DNA from: Acorus gramineus | Taxonomy: Eukaryota > Streptophyta > Magnoliopsida > Acorales > Acoraceae | DNA length: 64,000 bases | Direction of reading: 5' to 3' | Assembly (NCBI GenBank): GCA_030737835.1 | Contig: CM060849.1 | Coordinates: forward strand, 11,923,716 to 11,987,715 | Shown: one piece after another, positions 1 through 11,336 of the stretch | Layout of the letters: every line of letters starts with the position of its first letter | How positions within the stretch are numbered: the first letter of the stretch is position 1 | The notes under the pieces: model-generated | The model's input: only the letters and a program-made list of their open reading frames with translations | Told to the model about the DNA's origin: nothing | The model's database searches: none | Made by a program: the position numbers and the translations under genes

Positions 1-832
1 TTTGTGGACTGACCCCAAATATCAACATAATGCTATTAAGGTGTTCTATATTCACCAAAAAAACATATAAACATAGTATGGAAATATAGTATTCATATTA
101 AAATTGGTTAATACTTTGAAATGCAACTCTATTTTGCAATTTTATTTCACTAAAAGTTAGTTACCTTCGTAAATATCATTAAGGTTTACTGCATAGCCAT
201 ATAGCATTTCAGTTACATTCATAAAAGTAATTAACTAATAAAAATACACATAAGTTCATAAAATAATGCATATAAGTCCAACAAAAGTATGAATATGTAA
301 TTAAAATTCAAATGTTAAACAACAACATGCCAGATTCAACCTTCAATATCAAAAACATGAAATTAGAAACTGCCAGAACTAACATAAAAACATATTCGAA
401 AAACAAAAAACAAAACAATTGCAAGAACATACAACAACAACTGTCACACCTGAATCGACAGACATTGAAATGAATACCAAAATATTCAGTAGTTTTTTTC
501 GATCAGATAAGCGGCTGAGAAAGTCCTCCGGAAATTAAATCAGATTTGAAAAGTCTTTCAAAATATCAAATTCGATCTGTTTCAAAGAGTTCTTCGAAGA
601 ATTATCGACATTTTACCATGAAAATTGAGAAGTTAATTCAATTATCAATAAATGATTCAAAATTATAATCCAAAAATGGAAAACAAAACACAAATGAATG
701 CAATGCAATCACAAAAATATATAACTATCCCATTAATATGGTGGAGGTTACCCAAATTGAATTCAAGGGTATTATTGGTAATATCATCAGTGCCACCTCA
801 TGGGGCTTACATGGGGCCTATATAATGGGGCT
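1..832. mobile_element. Right arm of a MULE, cut by the window start
   Basis: This AT-rich stretch has no credible gene. It carries scattered GTTACATT-like motifs, as do the arms of the large MULE at 6678-22498. It ends at about 791-830 in a block (CACCTCATGGGGCTTA, then GGGGCCTATATAATGGGG) that resembles the right ends of the elements ending at 1750 and 22498. I read it as the right arm of a related Mutator-like element whose left part lies before the window. No target duplication could be tested. It could instead be part of the next element. Confidence 0.4.
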
Positions 833-1750
833 TATGAATTCATAGGCCCCATGACATGGCATAGTTTGAATTTTTGTTTATACCCCTTAATTGACTTTTG
901 TAACTTCTCAAAGAAAATTAATGTAGATGGTGAATATAATTAACTTATTATATGAATTTTGTATTTTAACCCAAGTTACATTCGCAAATTTTTTCTTGAA
1001 TATGTTGTTTGATATTGAATATGGCAGCCTTTGATCTGACTTTTGTTTACAATTTGGTCTTTGAATTTAGTGTTCGATGTTAAATAAGTTTTTTTGGAGG
1101 GTTTGAAGATTTTATAGTGTTTTGATATTATATTATCATATGATTGTGTTACATTTTCAAACTAACATGAAACTTTATGCATTATATTTTGTAAATCAGT
1201 TACATTTTTAAAATATAACTGATATTTATATGCCTTAAATAATAAAATTTAGTTAACTGAACTATTTGTATAATATATTTTAAAACTAAGTTACATTCAC
1301 AAAATGTAACTGGCTTTTTTTAATTTGTTCTTAGTATTTCGTTAAAAGTAAGATACATTCATTAAAAAGTGGATATGAAGGTTAAAAAAGGGGGAATCCG
1401 GAGGAGAATTGAAAAGGTAGTCGAACCACCTCTTATATGATAGAAAGCGACAAAAGAAATCCAGTAGTGGTGACGCCATTCGTAAAAAATGAGCAGGTCA
1501 GCCGAAATACTTTTTTTAAGTTACTGATTTAAAAAAAAAACGGTTAGATTTTTCAAAGATGTGTTTAAGGAGGAGAAACCTACACAAAAATAGAGAGGTT
1601 TGACATGTGAACGTGTGATTTAAATAGGGGTAATTTTATACTTTGTTTTTTTGCCATTTGGTTAAGGTCAACTATGCAACCAATAAAAATTTGACACTTC
1701 ATGGAGCCTATGAGTGAGGCTTATATAATGGGGCATGTGTAGCAGAGCTC
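829..1750. mobile_element. Short non-autonomous MULE derivative
   Basis: The left end (CATAGGCCCCATGACATGGCAT at 841-862, followed by TTTGAATTT and TTTATACC) matches the left end of the large MULE at 6701-6760. The right end (CTTCATGGAGCCTATGAG through GTAGCAGAGCTC at 1750) matches the right end of the large MULE, which finishes GTAGCAAAGCTC. Both elements also share a TTTAAATA-GGGGTAA-type block shortly inside the right end. The interior has only short AT-rich sequence with a few AGTTACATT motifs and no reading frame of note. It is therefore best seen as a deletion derivative of the same family. I could not find a 9-bp target duplication. Confidence 0.55.
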
Positions 1751-2513
1751 ATAAGTAAATTACATTTTAAATAAGAGTCAAATATAATTAATTGTTTATT
1801 TATGAAAAAATATTTATTCATCAATAAGTACTTATAATAAGCACTTAACAAACATCCAAATAAAAAATAAGTGCTAATTTTAAATGATAAACTAGATAAG
1901 TTTTATTTTTCGTCAAACCTAACACCTCTTAATTTTTAAAAATATGAAGATAATTTATTCTGAAAGTAATTAAATCAAAGTCTTTATCCATACGCTCATT
2001 CACTATATTATCTTTCATTTGATAAACAGAAATAAATAAAATGTGATCCATCAAAACACCCATAATCAAATTTAAAGACCACCACTATTGACAGTTTGTG
2101 CAATTTTGTTACCATTAAATATTGGCCCTATTATATACACATTTTACTAAGGCCAGTACTCTTACATTGAAAATCACTAATTTTCAAACATAGGAAGATT
2201 ATTTATTTTTCATAGTTAAATCAAAGTCTTAATCCGTGCTCTAATGACTATAATTTTATATTTGATTTGATTATCCAAATCAATAAAATGTGATCCAAAA
2301 AATCAAATTAAGAATGATATGTATATCATATTGACATTGACAAATACTTGAGCAGAACCATTAAAAAATGCATAGACCACCATTCATTCATGATAGTACA
2401 TTTTCACACGCATATCATTTTTGAAGTATTAGATACTGATTTCAATATCAAAACATAATTTCACTTTATTTCAACTACAAATACTAAATTTTTTGGATTC
2501 AGGCCAATTTTAT
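1751..2513. other. AT-rich spacer, nothing recognised
   Basis: No long reading frame, no RNA gene and no clear repeat was seen here. The base composition is that of ordinary plant intergenic DNA. Confidence 0.6.
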
Positions 2514-2633
2514 AATTTTAAGGGGGAAAAAACTTTTTATACCTGAGGGGTCCTAATTCAGCTGAATTAAAGATTCCCAAGCCAGCTCCAACCAATACAA
2601 AATTTTAAGGGGGAAAAAACTTTTTATACCTGA
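2514..2633. repeat. 33-bp direct repeat pair
   Basis: The same 33 bases (beginning AATTTTAAGGGGGAAAAAAC and ending TTTTTATACCTGA) occur at 2514-2546 and 2601-2633, identical as far as I can read. They lie 54 bases apart, just upstream of the duplicated segment that starts near 2635. Their origin is not clear; a small tandem duplication is the simplest reading. Confidence 0.75.
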
Positions 2634-2634
2634 A

Positions 2635-3290
2635 GTGTTCAAGTAATGGGGAGAACCTATCATTGATTGATTGTTTGGTCTACTAAAACAAAGAGAGAGT
2701 GAAACAATGATTAGGGTCTAGGGAGAGATGTTTGTATATCCTAATGAGGTGTCAATAGTGCTAAAAGAATCTTAAAAACATCTTCTAATGGATCCCCAGC
2801 TGTTATCCCAACCCCTCTAAATTCCACCATGTCATCCTTCACTAACAAACAAGTTAAGAACATGAAAACATTTAGGGTTTTTTATTTTTAAGTCTCCATA
2901 AACTATATGATTTAGTGATCGATCATTCACTTCTTCATATTTCAGTTTAAGCTCTCATATATAAATGATATGTTTCTTTTTAGTCTCTCTCAAGGACTTA
3001 AAAAAAAACTAAATAATTAAGTGATAAGTCCCTCCAAGACTAATAAAAAATATACATTTTAAATCTAAGGATTTAAACTAAAATATGAAAAAGTGAGAGA
3101 TCGATCACTAAATCATATAGTTTACATGGACTAAAAAATAAAAAAAATCCAAACATTTATGGTGGGTATGTTACAATTATAAATCTTAATAAACAAGAAA
3201 ATAATTTTGAAAAATGATATCAGACCATTGATTTAATCAAAACTTGAATAGTATGGTATAAATGACAATAGAATAATATTTTAGACGGAT
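2635..3290 (+). repeat. Copy A of a diverged direct duplication
   Basis: The segment 2635-2865 and its continuation 3160-3290 can be aligned by eye with 5030-5245 plus 6177-6310. Shared blocks include CCTAATGAGGTGTCAAT, CCAACCCCTC, CCTTCAC.AACA, and on the far side TGGGTA..TTA.AATTATA and ATAATTTTGAA. The match is broken in both copies by an unrelated-looking foldback element at the equivalent position. The segment encodes nothing I recognise. Confidence 0.65.
2875..3150. mobile_element. 276-bp foldback MITE, MULE type
   Basis: The left arm (GGGTTTTTTATTTTTAAGTC... through GATTTAGTGATCGATC) is repeated in inverse orientation at the right end (GATCGATCACTAAATC... through AAAAAAAATCC). The element is flanked by a perfect 9-bp target duplication, AAACATTTA, at 2866-2874 and 3151-3159. 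A 9-bp duplication and ends beginning GG point to the Mutator superfamily. It has no coding capacity. Confidence 0.85.
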
Positions 3291-3307
3291 ATAGATATAT
3301 TAATATA

Positions 3308-3763
3308 GGGATTTTTAGTTTTAAGTCCCTGTAAACATGCCTATTTAGGGATCGGTCCCTCACTTCTTTACATTTTTTTTAAGTCCCCGTATTCAATCGC
3401 CTATTTGGTTTTTAGTCCCTCCGTCAAACGTCTATCCATATACCGTTAATTTGTAAAATGTGATTTTATTTTTAAGTCCCTGTAAACTATGTTATTTAGT
3501 GTTAAGTCCCTATAAACTATGTTATTTAGTGATCAATCATTATAAAATATGAAGAAGGGAGGGACTAATCACTAAATAACATAGTTTACAGGGATTTAAA
3601 AATAAATCATGTTTCACAAATTAATGGTATATGGACGGATGTTTGACGAATAGACTAAAAACCAAATAGGCGATTGAATATGGGGAGTTGAAAAAAATAT
3701 GAAAAATAAAAAGATTGATCCTTAAATAAAGCATATTTACGGGGACTTAAAAATAAAAATTCT
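3308..3763. mobile_element. 456-bp foldback MITE, same family
   Basis: The two halves are long inverted copies of each other: the left arm starts GGGATTTTTAGTTTTAAGTC and the right end, read backwards, starts AGAATTTTTATTTTTAAGTC. Both arms carry the GTCC(C/A)(T/C)GTAAA core found also at 2875 and 57933. A perfect 9-bp target duplication, ATTAATATA, lies at 3299-3307 and 3764-3772. It is a non-coding Mutator-type foldback. Confidence 0.88.
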
Positions 3764-3955
3764 ATTAATATATTATAATTATCATGATTTTATATATCAA
3801 ATTAATATATGCACCCGTAACCACCTTGAAATGGACTCAAAGTCTCAAATACAAAGATGTCTTATCACATTAAAATATACATTAATTTAAAACATATTAA
3901 AAAAACATGAAAATATCTTATAGAATCTTCACCTCACTGATTTCACATTATTTGG

Positions 3956-4987
3956 ACTCCTTGACTAAGCGGTAAATTTTTTTTCTATCCTTGAAATTTT
4001 TTTTTATTTTTTATTTTATTATAAAATCTGGTCCTATTTTTTTTTTCCTCTGAATTTTCATAATACTCAAACTATCTCTTACAGACATAATTACAGAAAT
4101 ATAATGTGATATATACAGAAATTATACACATAGTTACAGATATTTAATAGTTGTCTACAAAAATATTAAAGTACGCAAATATGTTTATACATTTTCAATA
4201 TCATTACATTATCATCTGAAAATGCATTCAGTGTACACAAAATTATTATAAATACAATCTCAAAGTTTCGTTAAAATATATACATCAATTGTTTGAATTA
4301 CGACGTTTTCTTCAAATCTTAACGATTAATTGTTCTCTCCCTTAATCCTCTTCATGTCCTCTTGGATAAAATGAAACAAGATTATTGAACTAGACATTCA
4401 ATGTACTTCATAATAAATAATGTGTTTTTCAAGCTATTATAAAAAATACAACAATCAAACACTTAAATAAATTTTTATTTAGCAATATGAACAAAATTAG
4501 TAATAGCATGAATCTGAACTGAAAATTTATAAACAATTATAATATTTTAATAAAATTATTTATTGATCCATGTACTTAACAATTACTGAAATTAATGTTT
4601 ACATAACAACTACAACAAAAACTATCAATGTGATACCCAATGACACAATCTACTATTTACATAATAGAAATGTAATATTTTCTATTATACTTATAACAAT
4701 TACAACAGAAATTACAAAAACTATAATTTACCCAATAAATATGTGTTATCATACATAGAACTAAACTAAGGATATGTAAATTACAGAAATGTAATAACTG
4801 ATTACAAAAATATAACGATCAATTATAGAAATATAATACTAATTTACAGATGAAGGTGATTTAGTTATAAAAAATGAGGTGGCATACGTCGAGGGGAAAA
4901 AAACAATAAGACCAGATTTCAAGGGTAAATAAAAAATAAATAAAAAATATGAAGATAGAAAAAAAATTAGACCCTTAATCAAGGAGT
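3956..4987. mobile_element. About 1-kb foldback element
   Basis: ACTCCTTGACTAAG at 3956 and the T-rich tract after it (with TCTATC and ATCTGGTCCTATT) recur inverted at 4890-4987 (AATAAGACCAGAT ... CTTAATCAAGGAGT). The middle is very AT-rich, with repeated ATTACAGAAATATAA motifs on both strands. I could not identify a clean target duplication, so the ends are approximate and the superfamily is uncertain. Confidence 0.6.
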
Positions 4988-5029
4988 ATTTGAACAATTT
5001 CCCCAAATTTTTTTAAGCAAATGTTTGGG

Positions 5030-6310
5030 TGCTCAAGTTACGGGGAGAGCCTATAATCGGTTATTTTTATCTTTTCACAAAGAGAGAATTATGAAAAGAT
5101 GTTTATCTACCCTAATGAGGTGTCAATGGTACTAAGAGAACCTTCAAACATATTATGTATTTCTAGCTGTGAAACCATGTACTATTGGTATCCAACCCCT
5201 CCAAGTCAACCACGTCACATCCCTTCACAAACAGAGAGGCCAAAAACGTTAGGGTTAATTGTCTAAATAACTTGCAGCCAACACCCAATTATTTTTGTGC
5301 CCCCACCTTTTGAAAAAAAAAAATTTGTACCCTTGCAACAAACACCTAATTCATTAAAAAAAAAAACACCTAATTTTTTTTCTACCATCATCCATTTAAT
5401 TCTCCCAGTCTCACAAAATCGTAGTTTTCCCCCTATAAATGTATATATGTTTTCTATAACTTTCATAACACAAAATATAATCTCTATAAATATTATCTAT
5501 AAGTGCATTATTATGCATGTCATGTAAAAATATTAACTTACAAAACAATAGAGAAACATACATTAATGCATAACACCTAAAAATATTTTATCACAATAAA
5601 TACATCAAAGCACTTGAATTCATCGAATTTTTGTATTCCATGTTCTTTTCCTACCCTAGTGAACTAAGATGTTGTATTTTCTTTGATCATCTTCATGTCA
5701 TTTTGGTTGAAATTGAATCCACTATTACATCTTCGAGTTAGCAAGCGTGCATCACTAGAAAGAAAGCGCAGTTCAAACTATATGAGAGATGCAACAATTA
5801 GTCAAACACCGAAATAAATCAAACACCAACAAGTGTGTACTTCATGATAATATAAGAACCAGATATATATTAATGGTATGCATTAATGTATGTTTCTTTA
5901 GCGTTTTACAAGTTCTCATTTTTACATGACATAATAATGCATTTACAGGTAATATTTATAGAAATTACATTTTGTGTTCTAAAAATTACAAAAAACATAT
6001 ATGCACTTACAAGGAGAAAACTGCGATTTTGTGGGGTTGGGGGAATTAAAGGGATGAGGGTAGAAAAAAAAATCAGGTGTTTGCTGCAGAGGTACAAGAT
6101 TTTTTTTTCAAAAAATGAAGGCACAGGAAATTGGGGGTTACTGCAGGGGTATTTGGGCAATTCACCCAAAACTTTAATAACAACTGTATGATGGGTACAT
6201 TATAATTATATATTTGATTTAACAATAAAATAATTTTGAAGAACAATATTAGTTCTTTGAATTAATGAAAAATTGGATTATTATATAAAATAAAATAAAA
6301 AAATCAAAGC
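5030..6310 (+). repeat. Copy B of the diverged direct duplication
   Basis: 5030-5245 and 6177-6310 align by eye with copy A (2635-2865 and 3160-3290). The two copies have drifted by many substitutions and small gaps, so the duplication is old. This copy is interrupted by the foldback element 5252-6167, at the position where copy A holds a different foldback. Confidence 0.65.
5252..6167. mobile_element. 916-bp foldback element, MULE type
   Basis: The left end reads GGGTTAATTGTCTAAATAAC and the right end, read inverted, GGGTGAATTGCCCAAATACC. The arms stay recognisable for about 300 bases each, including inverted blocks around GGTGTTTG-type, ACTGCGATTTTGT and TGCATTATTATG motifs. The flanks AAAACGTTA (5243-5251) and AAAACTTTA (6168-6176) are a 9-bp target duplication with one mismatch. 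The reading frames over it are arm-derived and not genes. Confidence 0.8.
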
Positions 6311-6403
6311 CAGCAAGTGTTCACCACAATAAGGCATGCACATTCTCTTGTTTTACTTGTCTATTGTTGGTATGTGAACCCCACAAACATGTTTATATAC
6401 AAG

Positions 6404-6668
6404 TAGGCCTGTCAATGAGTCAGGTCTAGATCTGACTCGGATCCAATTATACGTGTAATTTATTCAACCCGGTGAACCAGAACATAAAATCAAATCAGGT
6501 CCGAGTTCATCCCGACTCAATCTTATGGATCTGAGGCCCGACTTTTTTATATATAAACTTATACTTGTAAGAACATGGTTGTGTAATACGTCGTAAACTT
6601 AGTAATGCAATGTGCTTGTGTAACTTTTGGTTAACTTATTTTAGTATTTTGGACAGTTAACTTTTGAA
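6404..6668. mobile_element. Left part of a putative hAT-like repeat split by the MULE
   Basis: The segment begins TAGGCCTGTCAATGAGTCAGG and is rich in GACTCGGATCC and CCCGACT motifs. The inverted counterpart lies beyond the MULE: 22700-22838 ends GATCCGAACCAGACATGCCTA, which read backwards starts TAGGCATGTC. I infer that the 6678-22498 MULE inserted inside this older repeat. No clear 8-bp target duplication was found, so the hAT assignment is weak. Confidence 0.35.
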
Positions 6669-7446
6669 TTTGTATAAGGAAAATGATTGACAAGCCCCAA
6701 TTCATAGGCCCCAAGTAAGCCCCATGACATGGCATGATGTGAATTTCCATTTATACCATTTAATTGTGTTTTCTTATTTTCCTAAACGAAATAAATGCAT
6801 TCGGTTAGTATTGCCTTCTTTGAAACTGGGCGTGCATTAATTTCCGTTTTTTTTTCCTTTTTTGACTTTTCTCTCATTTGAATATATTATAATTGAATCG
6901 AATTCATCATATCCGTGGTTTATTTGCATTTTTTTTTTCTGAGACTACATGTTGATTTGATTTTTTGGAAGAATTTGTAAGAGACTAATCTTATCGAAAG
7001 AAAAAATTGAACAGTGGGGCTACCGTTGAAATGTTTGCCGATTCAGGTGTGGTGTTTTGTTATATTGTGTGTTTTTCAATTGTTTCATTTTTGTCTTTTT
7101 TTTTAATGTTATTTTGGTTGTTTTCTTATGTCAAATGTGATTTTTCAATACAGCGTATCTGTTGCTTTTTGAAATGTGGATATGAGTTACACATGCATAC
7201 CACGTTATAGATAATGTAACTAACTATTACATTGATGTTTATATTAGACTTTGTAACTAGCTTCATGATTTTTTGTGAATGTAACTAACTTATTAAATGG
7301 AAGCTGTTATTATAACAAAAGTTACATTTGTAAATGTAACCAAGTTTTTGCAGAATTTACTTATCATTGATATCTTTTTGAATTTGTAGGAAATATAGGG
7401 GACTCAATTACATGTTCCCTAGAATGAAGTCTGGAGAAGCTAGGAT

Positions 7447-7901
7447 TTGATTGTTGATGATCAGCAGCAATGTTCAGAAGCAACTGTGCCAAGTGTTGGA
7501 ATGATATTTGATTCAGAAGAAGATGTGTGTATGTTTTATAACAACTTCGCTCATAGGAAAGGTTTTGGCATTGCAAAGATTCACGGAAAAAATGATGAAA
7601 ATGGAAAGCAGATGTATTTTTCTTTAGCTTGTTGTAGGAATGGAAAACATGTTCAAATGGGAACAATTCTTTTAATGCCAGGTCTTCTATGAAGACTGGT
7701 TATGGAGCTAGGATTAACATCAATGTTAAGGATGGTGAGTTGTTTATAATTTCTAAGGTAGTACTAGATCATAACCATCATTTGAGTCCACTCAAAGCTC
7801 GTCATTTTGCTTGCCATCGTAAAATTGATCCGCTATCAAAAAGAGTTTTGGATCTAAATGATCAGGCTTATTTCAGCTATATTTATGTCTGTAATATGTG
7901 A
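7447..7901 (+). pseudogene. FAR1/FHY3-type DNA-binding fragment of a MULE transposase
   Basis: Two overlapping frames (7447-7692 and 7689-7901) together resemble one FAR1 DNA-binding domain. The first has GMIFDSEEDVCMFYNNFA and HRKGFGIAK; the second has KTGYGARININVKDG, VVLDHNHHLSP and ARHFACHRKI, with the paired His of the C2H2-like fold. A frame change near 7690 breaks the protein. After 7890 the frame ends, and no MULE catalytic (DDE) or SWIM zinc-finger region follows. FAR1-type domains occur both in MULE transposases and in the light-signalling factors FHY3/FAR1. Because it lies within a MULE, I call it transposase debris rather than a host factor. Confidence 0.7.
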
Positions 7902-8027
7902 TACCGGAAAATATACTTACATAAAATGGGGTTGTTGAGATGATTCCATCACAGATATGATGTTGCCTTCTTTCACCGATTCGAAACACTGCATTAATTC
8001 TATTTCTGTAACACATTTAAGTTACAT

Positions 8028-11000
8028 TTATAAAATTTTAGTTACATTTTCTGTATAATGTATGAAAACTGTATTTTGAAAGAAAAATAAAGTTCTAGAA
8101 AATAAAATACATACCAATTGCAGTACCAATTGTACATGTGTGTCATCTTCTTCGAATTTTGGACGCAGTGATTTATAGTGCCTCCATGTGTTTTCTTTAA
8201 CATCATATACAGCCAAGGTCCAATGGAACTGATTGTGTAGAGGAAAGTGTATGTATCGATGTGAAGAGAGATCTACCTTATCCTTCACCAGGGATTGAAA
8301 CATATGCCTTTTTTGTCATTGAGGATTGCCTGTGATATATTTGCTGACACGAAAAATGAGGAACCTCTATCTTGCAAAGGTGTACCTTATTTCTCATACA
8401 GAATTTCTGTAAATGCGTCGATCACCTAAAAATAAAGATAGTCAGATTATGCAGTTCTAGATGCAACATAAGAACATTAGTTGCATTGCAGATTTCTGTT
8501 TTATACACATACTATTCCCAGTTACATTTACAGAAATGTAATTACATTCTACATAATTAATTAGCATGCTCTTAGAATACTTACATTGCTTGAGATTTTA
8601 TCGTTCAACGCTATTGATTTCATATCTTCAAAATGAACAACATTCAAATTTCCTTGCCATATTGGTCCACTGCAATATTAAAAAATCAGATAATTACATT
8701 TTACATGAAATTATAATACAACAAAGATAAATTTGTATACCTTTCAGATGTGAGCATCACTAAACGTTTCATCTTTTCAAGATCTTCACTTCCAACAAGC
8801 TGAGCCACTTTATCTTTCTTTAGAAATTTATAACATAATTTTTTCTGTTGAGGTTTTTTTCCTTTTGGGTCCTCATTCACTTTTCTTTTCTTCAAAGAGT
8901 AATTGTATTCTGGATCCCTTCTAATTTTTTTATCCTTATTTTTAACTCTTTTAATCATGGAGTTGTTAGTGGGTTTCTTTGGTTTTTCATACACATTTTG
9001 TTGATCAGGGATGTATGATCTCAATGAAACGACCTCAAGTACCATTTGCTGATTTGGTGGTCTTTCATCTTGGAGACATTTGATCATTACATCGTGTTGC
9101 GCAATCATCAAATCCTTTTCTCTTATTTGCTTTTCCAGACAAATGACATCTATATTCACTGCAGTTTGCTATGTGAAAATGTGGACTGTTGCATCATCTT
9201 TCATGTCAGCAATAAATTTTTTTTGATCTACAATTTTCTGTTCGAGCACAGCCTTCTGCTCTGGCAATCTGTTGTTCTCAGACTCAAGAGAATCATACAT
9301 GTCTTTCAATCTCTTACACTCAACTTTCATATTGGTTAACTGCTTTTCCAAATCTTGTATTTTTTCTATACCAGTAATGCGTTCTATGTCAAGAAGCTTG
9401 TTTAGAACCTTTTTTTCATCTTCTAGTTTTTGAACATCTTGTTCAAGTTTTGCAAACTTTCTTTCAACTCAACGTGCTCATTTTCTGAAATTTCATTGAT
9501 TCTTGCCGACAAAATTTCCAATGGATTTTGACAGGGGAGGTCTGATTGGTTATCTGTACACTCCCAGTTGTTGTCTGCCATGTCAGCAACATTACATCCA
9601 GTTTCATCATCAATGTCTTCACCCTGTTGACCATCAGTATGCTGAATATTTTGTTGTGAATCCCCCTCTTCAGAACTAGTAACATCTTCACTCCCTTCTA
9701 CAGATTCTTCATTTTCATCTTGTTCATTTGATGTTCTTTGAAAAACATCATCTGACTCAGAACCTTCAGTTCCCAGGGCTTTTTTACGCAAGTGTTGCAA
9801 TTCTACTAGTCTTGTGTCGAGCTCTTCTGTGGATATCTATATATAGTTACCTGCACGTAAAGAGCAACGTAACATTGTAACACAACATTTACAAAACTAG
9901 TAATATTCTCAAATAGTTAGTTACATTATACAGTACATAGTCATATTTTTGTATTAACATTAAACAGTAGTTAGACACATTGTACAAAACATTAACATAA
10001 CCTAGTGACAAATGCAAATAGCTAGTTACATTATGATAATACATAGTTACAAAACGTTTGCTAATAATTTACACAAGTTAAAACTTAGTTACATAGCGCA
10101 AAAACATGAGAATTCAAAATATGGAATTACATTATTGTCAGTATACTCTAGTTTTCAAAAAATTGCATAATGTTGTATGACTATAAAAATAAACAGATGA
10201 TGTACAATGTAACATATTTGTTATTTAATTTACCTGATTTGATTTCACCTTTCGGAGATTAGTTTGTTTCAACTTCTTGTGCATTTTTCTCAAATCCCAC
10301 TTCAAGAATCTTGGGAATTGATTTGGATGTGAGGCTTCTATTAAATTCGTATGATCGCACAACCAGTACTGCATTTTTCATAGTATTGTTAGTCATAAAC
10401 ACTTTTTCTTCAAATAAAGGAAAATCATAAGATAATGGATTAAGCAAACTTACCAGCAGCAGAATGACGCACCCTGTAATGCTGGTCGAATGTTTTTTAC
10501 TTTTTAGGTGCACTGATTTCATCAAAGTGTTTAAAATCGAGGATGACCAAGCATAATCCTTCATTTTGTTAATGTCTTCCACATATTGAAAGCATGCCCA
10601 ACCTATAGTATGCCCACTATTTGTGAAAAAAAAGGCAAACAAATAGATATAAACAACGAAGTTTAGCAAAATCTCAGAAATTATTGTCTTTGTTTCCATT
10701 CAATGTATCGATCAACTGTTGCTTGATGAAAGGAGCACTGGGTCTGCTAATTGAACCAAACCTCCTCCTTATGAATGGCGTGTTCGGCTTAGCACCATAA
10801 TTCACTATTTCATATCAAAAAGTTAGTTACCTTTAATTTTTACAAGTTACATTTTAAGAACTATTAAAAAAAGTTATGTATATATAAGTGAAACAATATT
10901 CTGTTTACCTTTGACATCCTTTTTTCCAGACTGAATGCCCAAAATAAGATCGATTTCATTGGATGTTATCTTTATAGGCTTTCCACCAATCATGAAGGAC

Positions 11001-11185
11001 TGACTTTTCTGGTCATATGTTGAAATTATCCAGAGTAGATCATCATCCCTTTTTTTGGTTTGACGGAAATCATATGTCTTGTCTAATAAGCAATTGAAAA
11101 GGTTCCAGAATTGTGTTTTCCTCAACAAATCCACATGCCTTTGTTTAAGTGTTAGTTTGGAAAATGTCTCAAAGATCCTCTGCAA
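8028..11185 (-). pseudogene. ULP1-like (C48) protease gene of the MULE, decayed
   Basis: Coding blocks on the minus strand run from 11185 down to about 8028. 11185-10874 (LLRKTQFWNLFNCLLDKTY, IGGKPIKITSNEIDLILGI) and 10699-10259 (KMKDYAWSSSILNTLMKS, TSITGC) resemble the N-terminal region of plant ULP1-type transposon proteins. 9800-9423 is an acidic segment. 9351-9169 and 9159-8701 are charged, coiled-coil and Lys-rich. 8303-8028 is the start of a C48 peptidase domain with the catalytic His in FHWTLAVYD. The usual catalytic Asp in the following strand is replaced (HYKSL), a stop interrupts the preceding segment, and I see no downstream Gln and Cys region. The family removes SUMO-like modifiers; this copy is probably inactive. 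The Gypsy insertion at 11332 cuts off the 5' part. Confidence 0.68.
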
Positions 11186-11331
11186 TGAAGATCTGAACTG
11201 TGGATAATATTTCTTTCCTCTTCTTTCTTTTGGTTTCTCTATCTTTTTTTTCCCTACAGCAATTGTTATTACCTTTCATACACATTGAGACATACATCCA
11301 CTATAATGCATTCCAATACTGAATGAATTAT

Positions 11332-11336
11332 TACAC
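11332..11336. repeat. 5-bp target site duplication, left (TACAC)
   Basis: TACAC here and at 21224-21228 flank the Gypsy element. Five bases is the usual size for Ty3/Gypsy integration. Confidence 0.75.

Noticed and set aside
2875..3763. Inverted repeats as a microRNA gene
   Set aside because: Perfect 9-bp duplications and terminal repeats mark them as transposons; no miRNA-like precursor with a specific target was seen.
5886..6191. 101-residue frame and its antisense partner
   Set aside because: Both lie in the arms of the foldback 5252-6167 and mirror the frames of the opposite arm.
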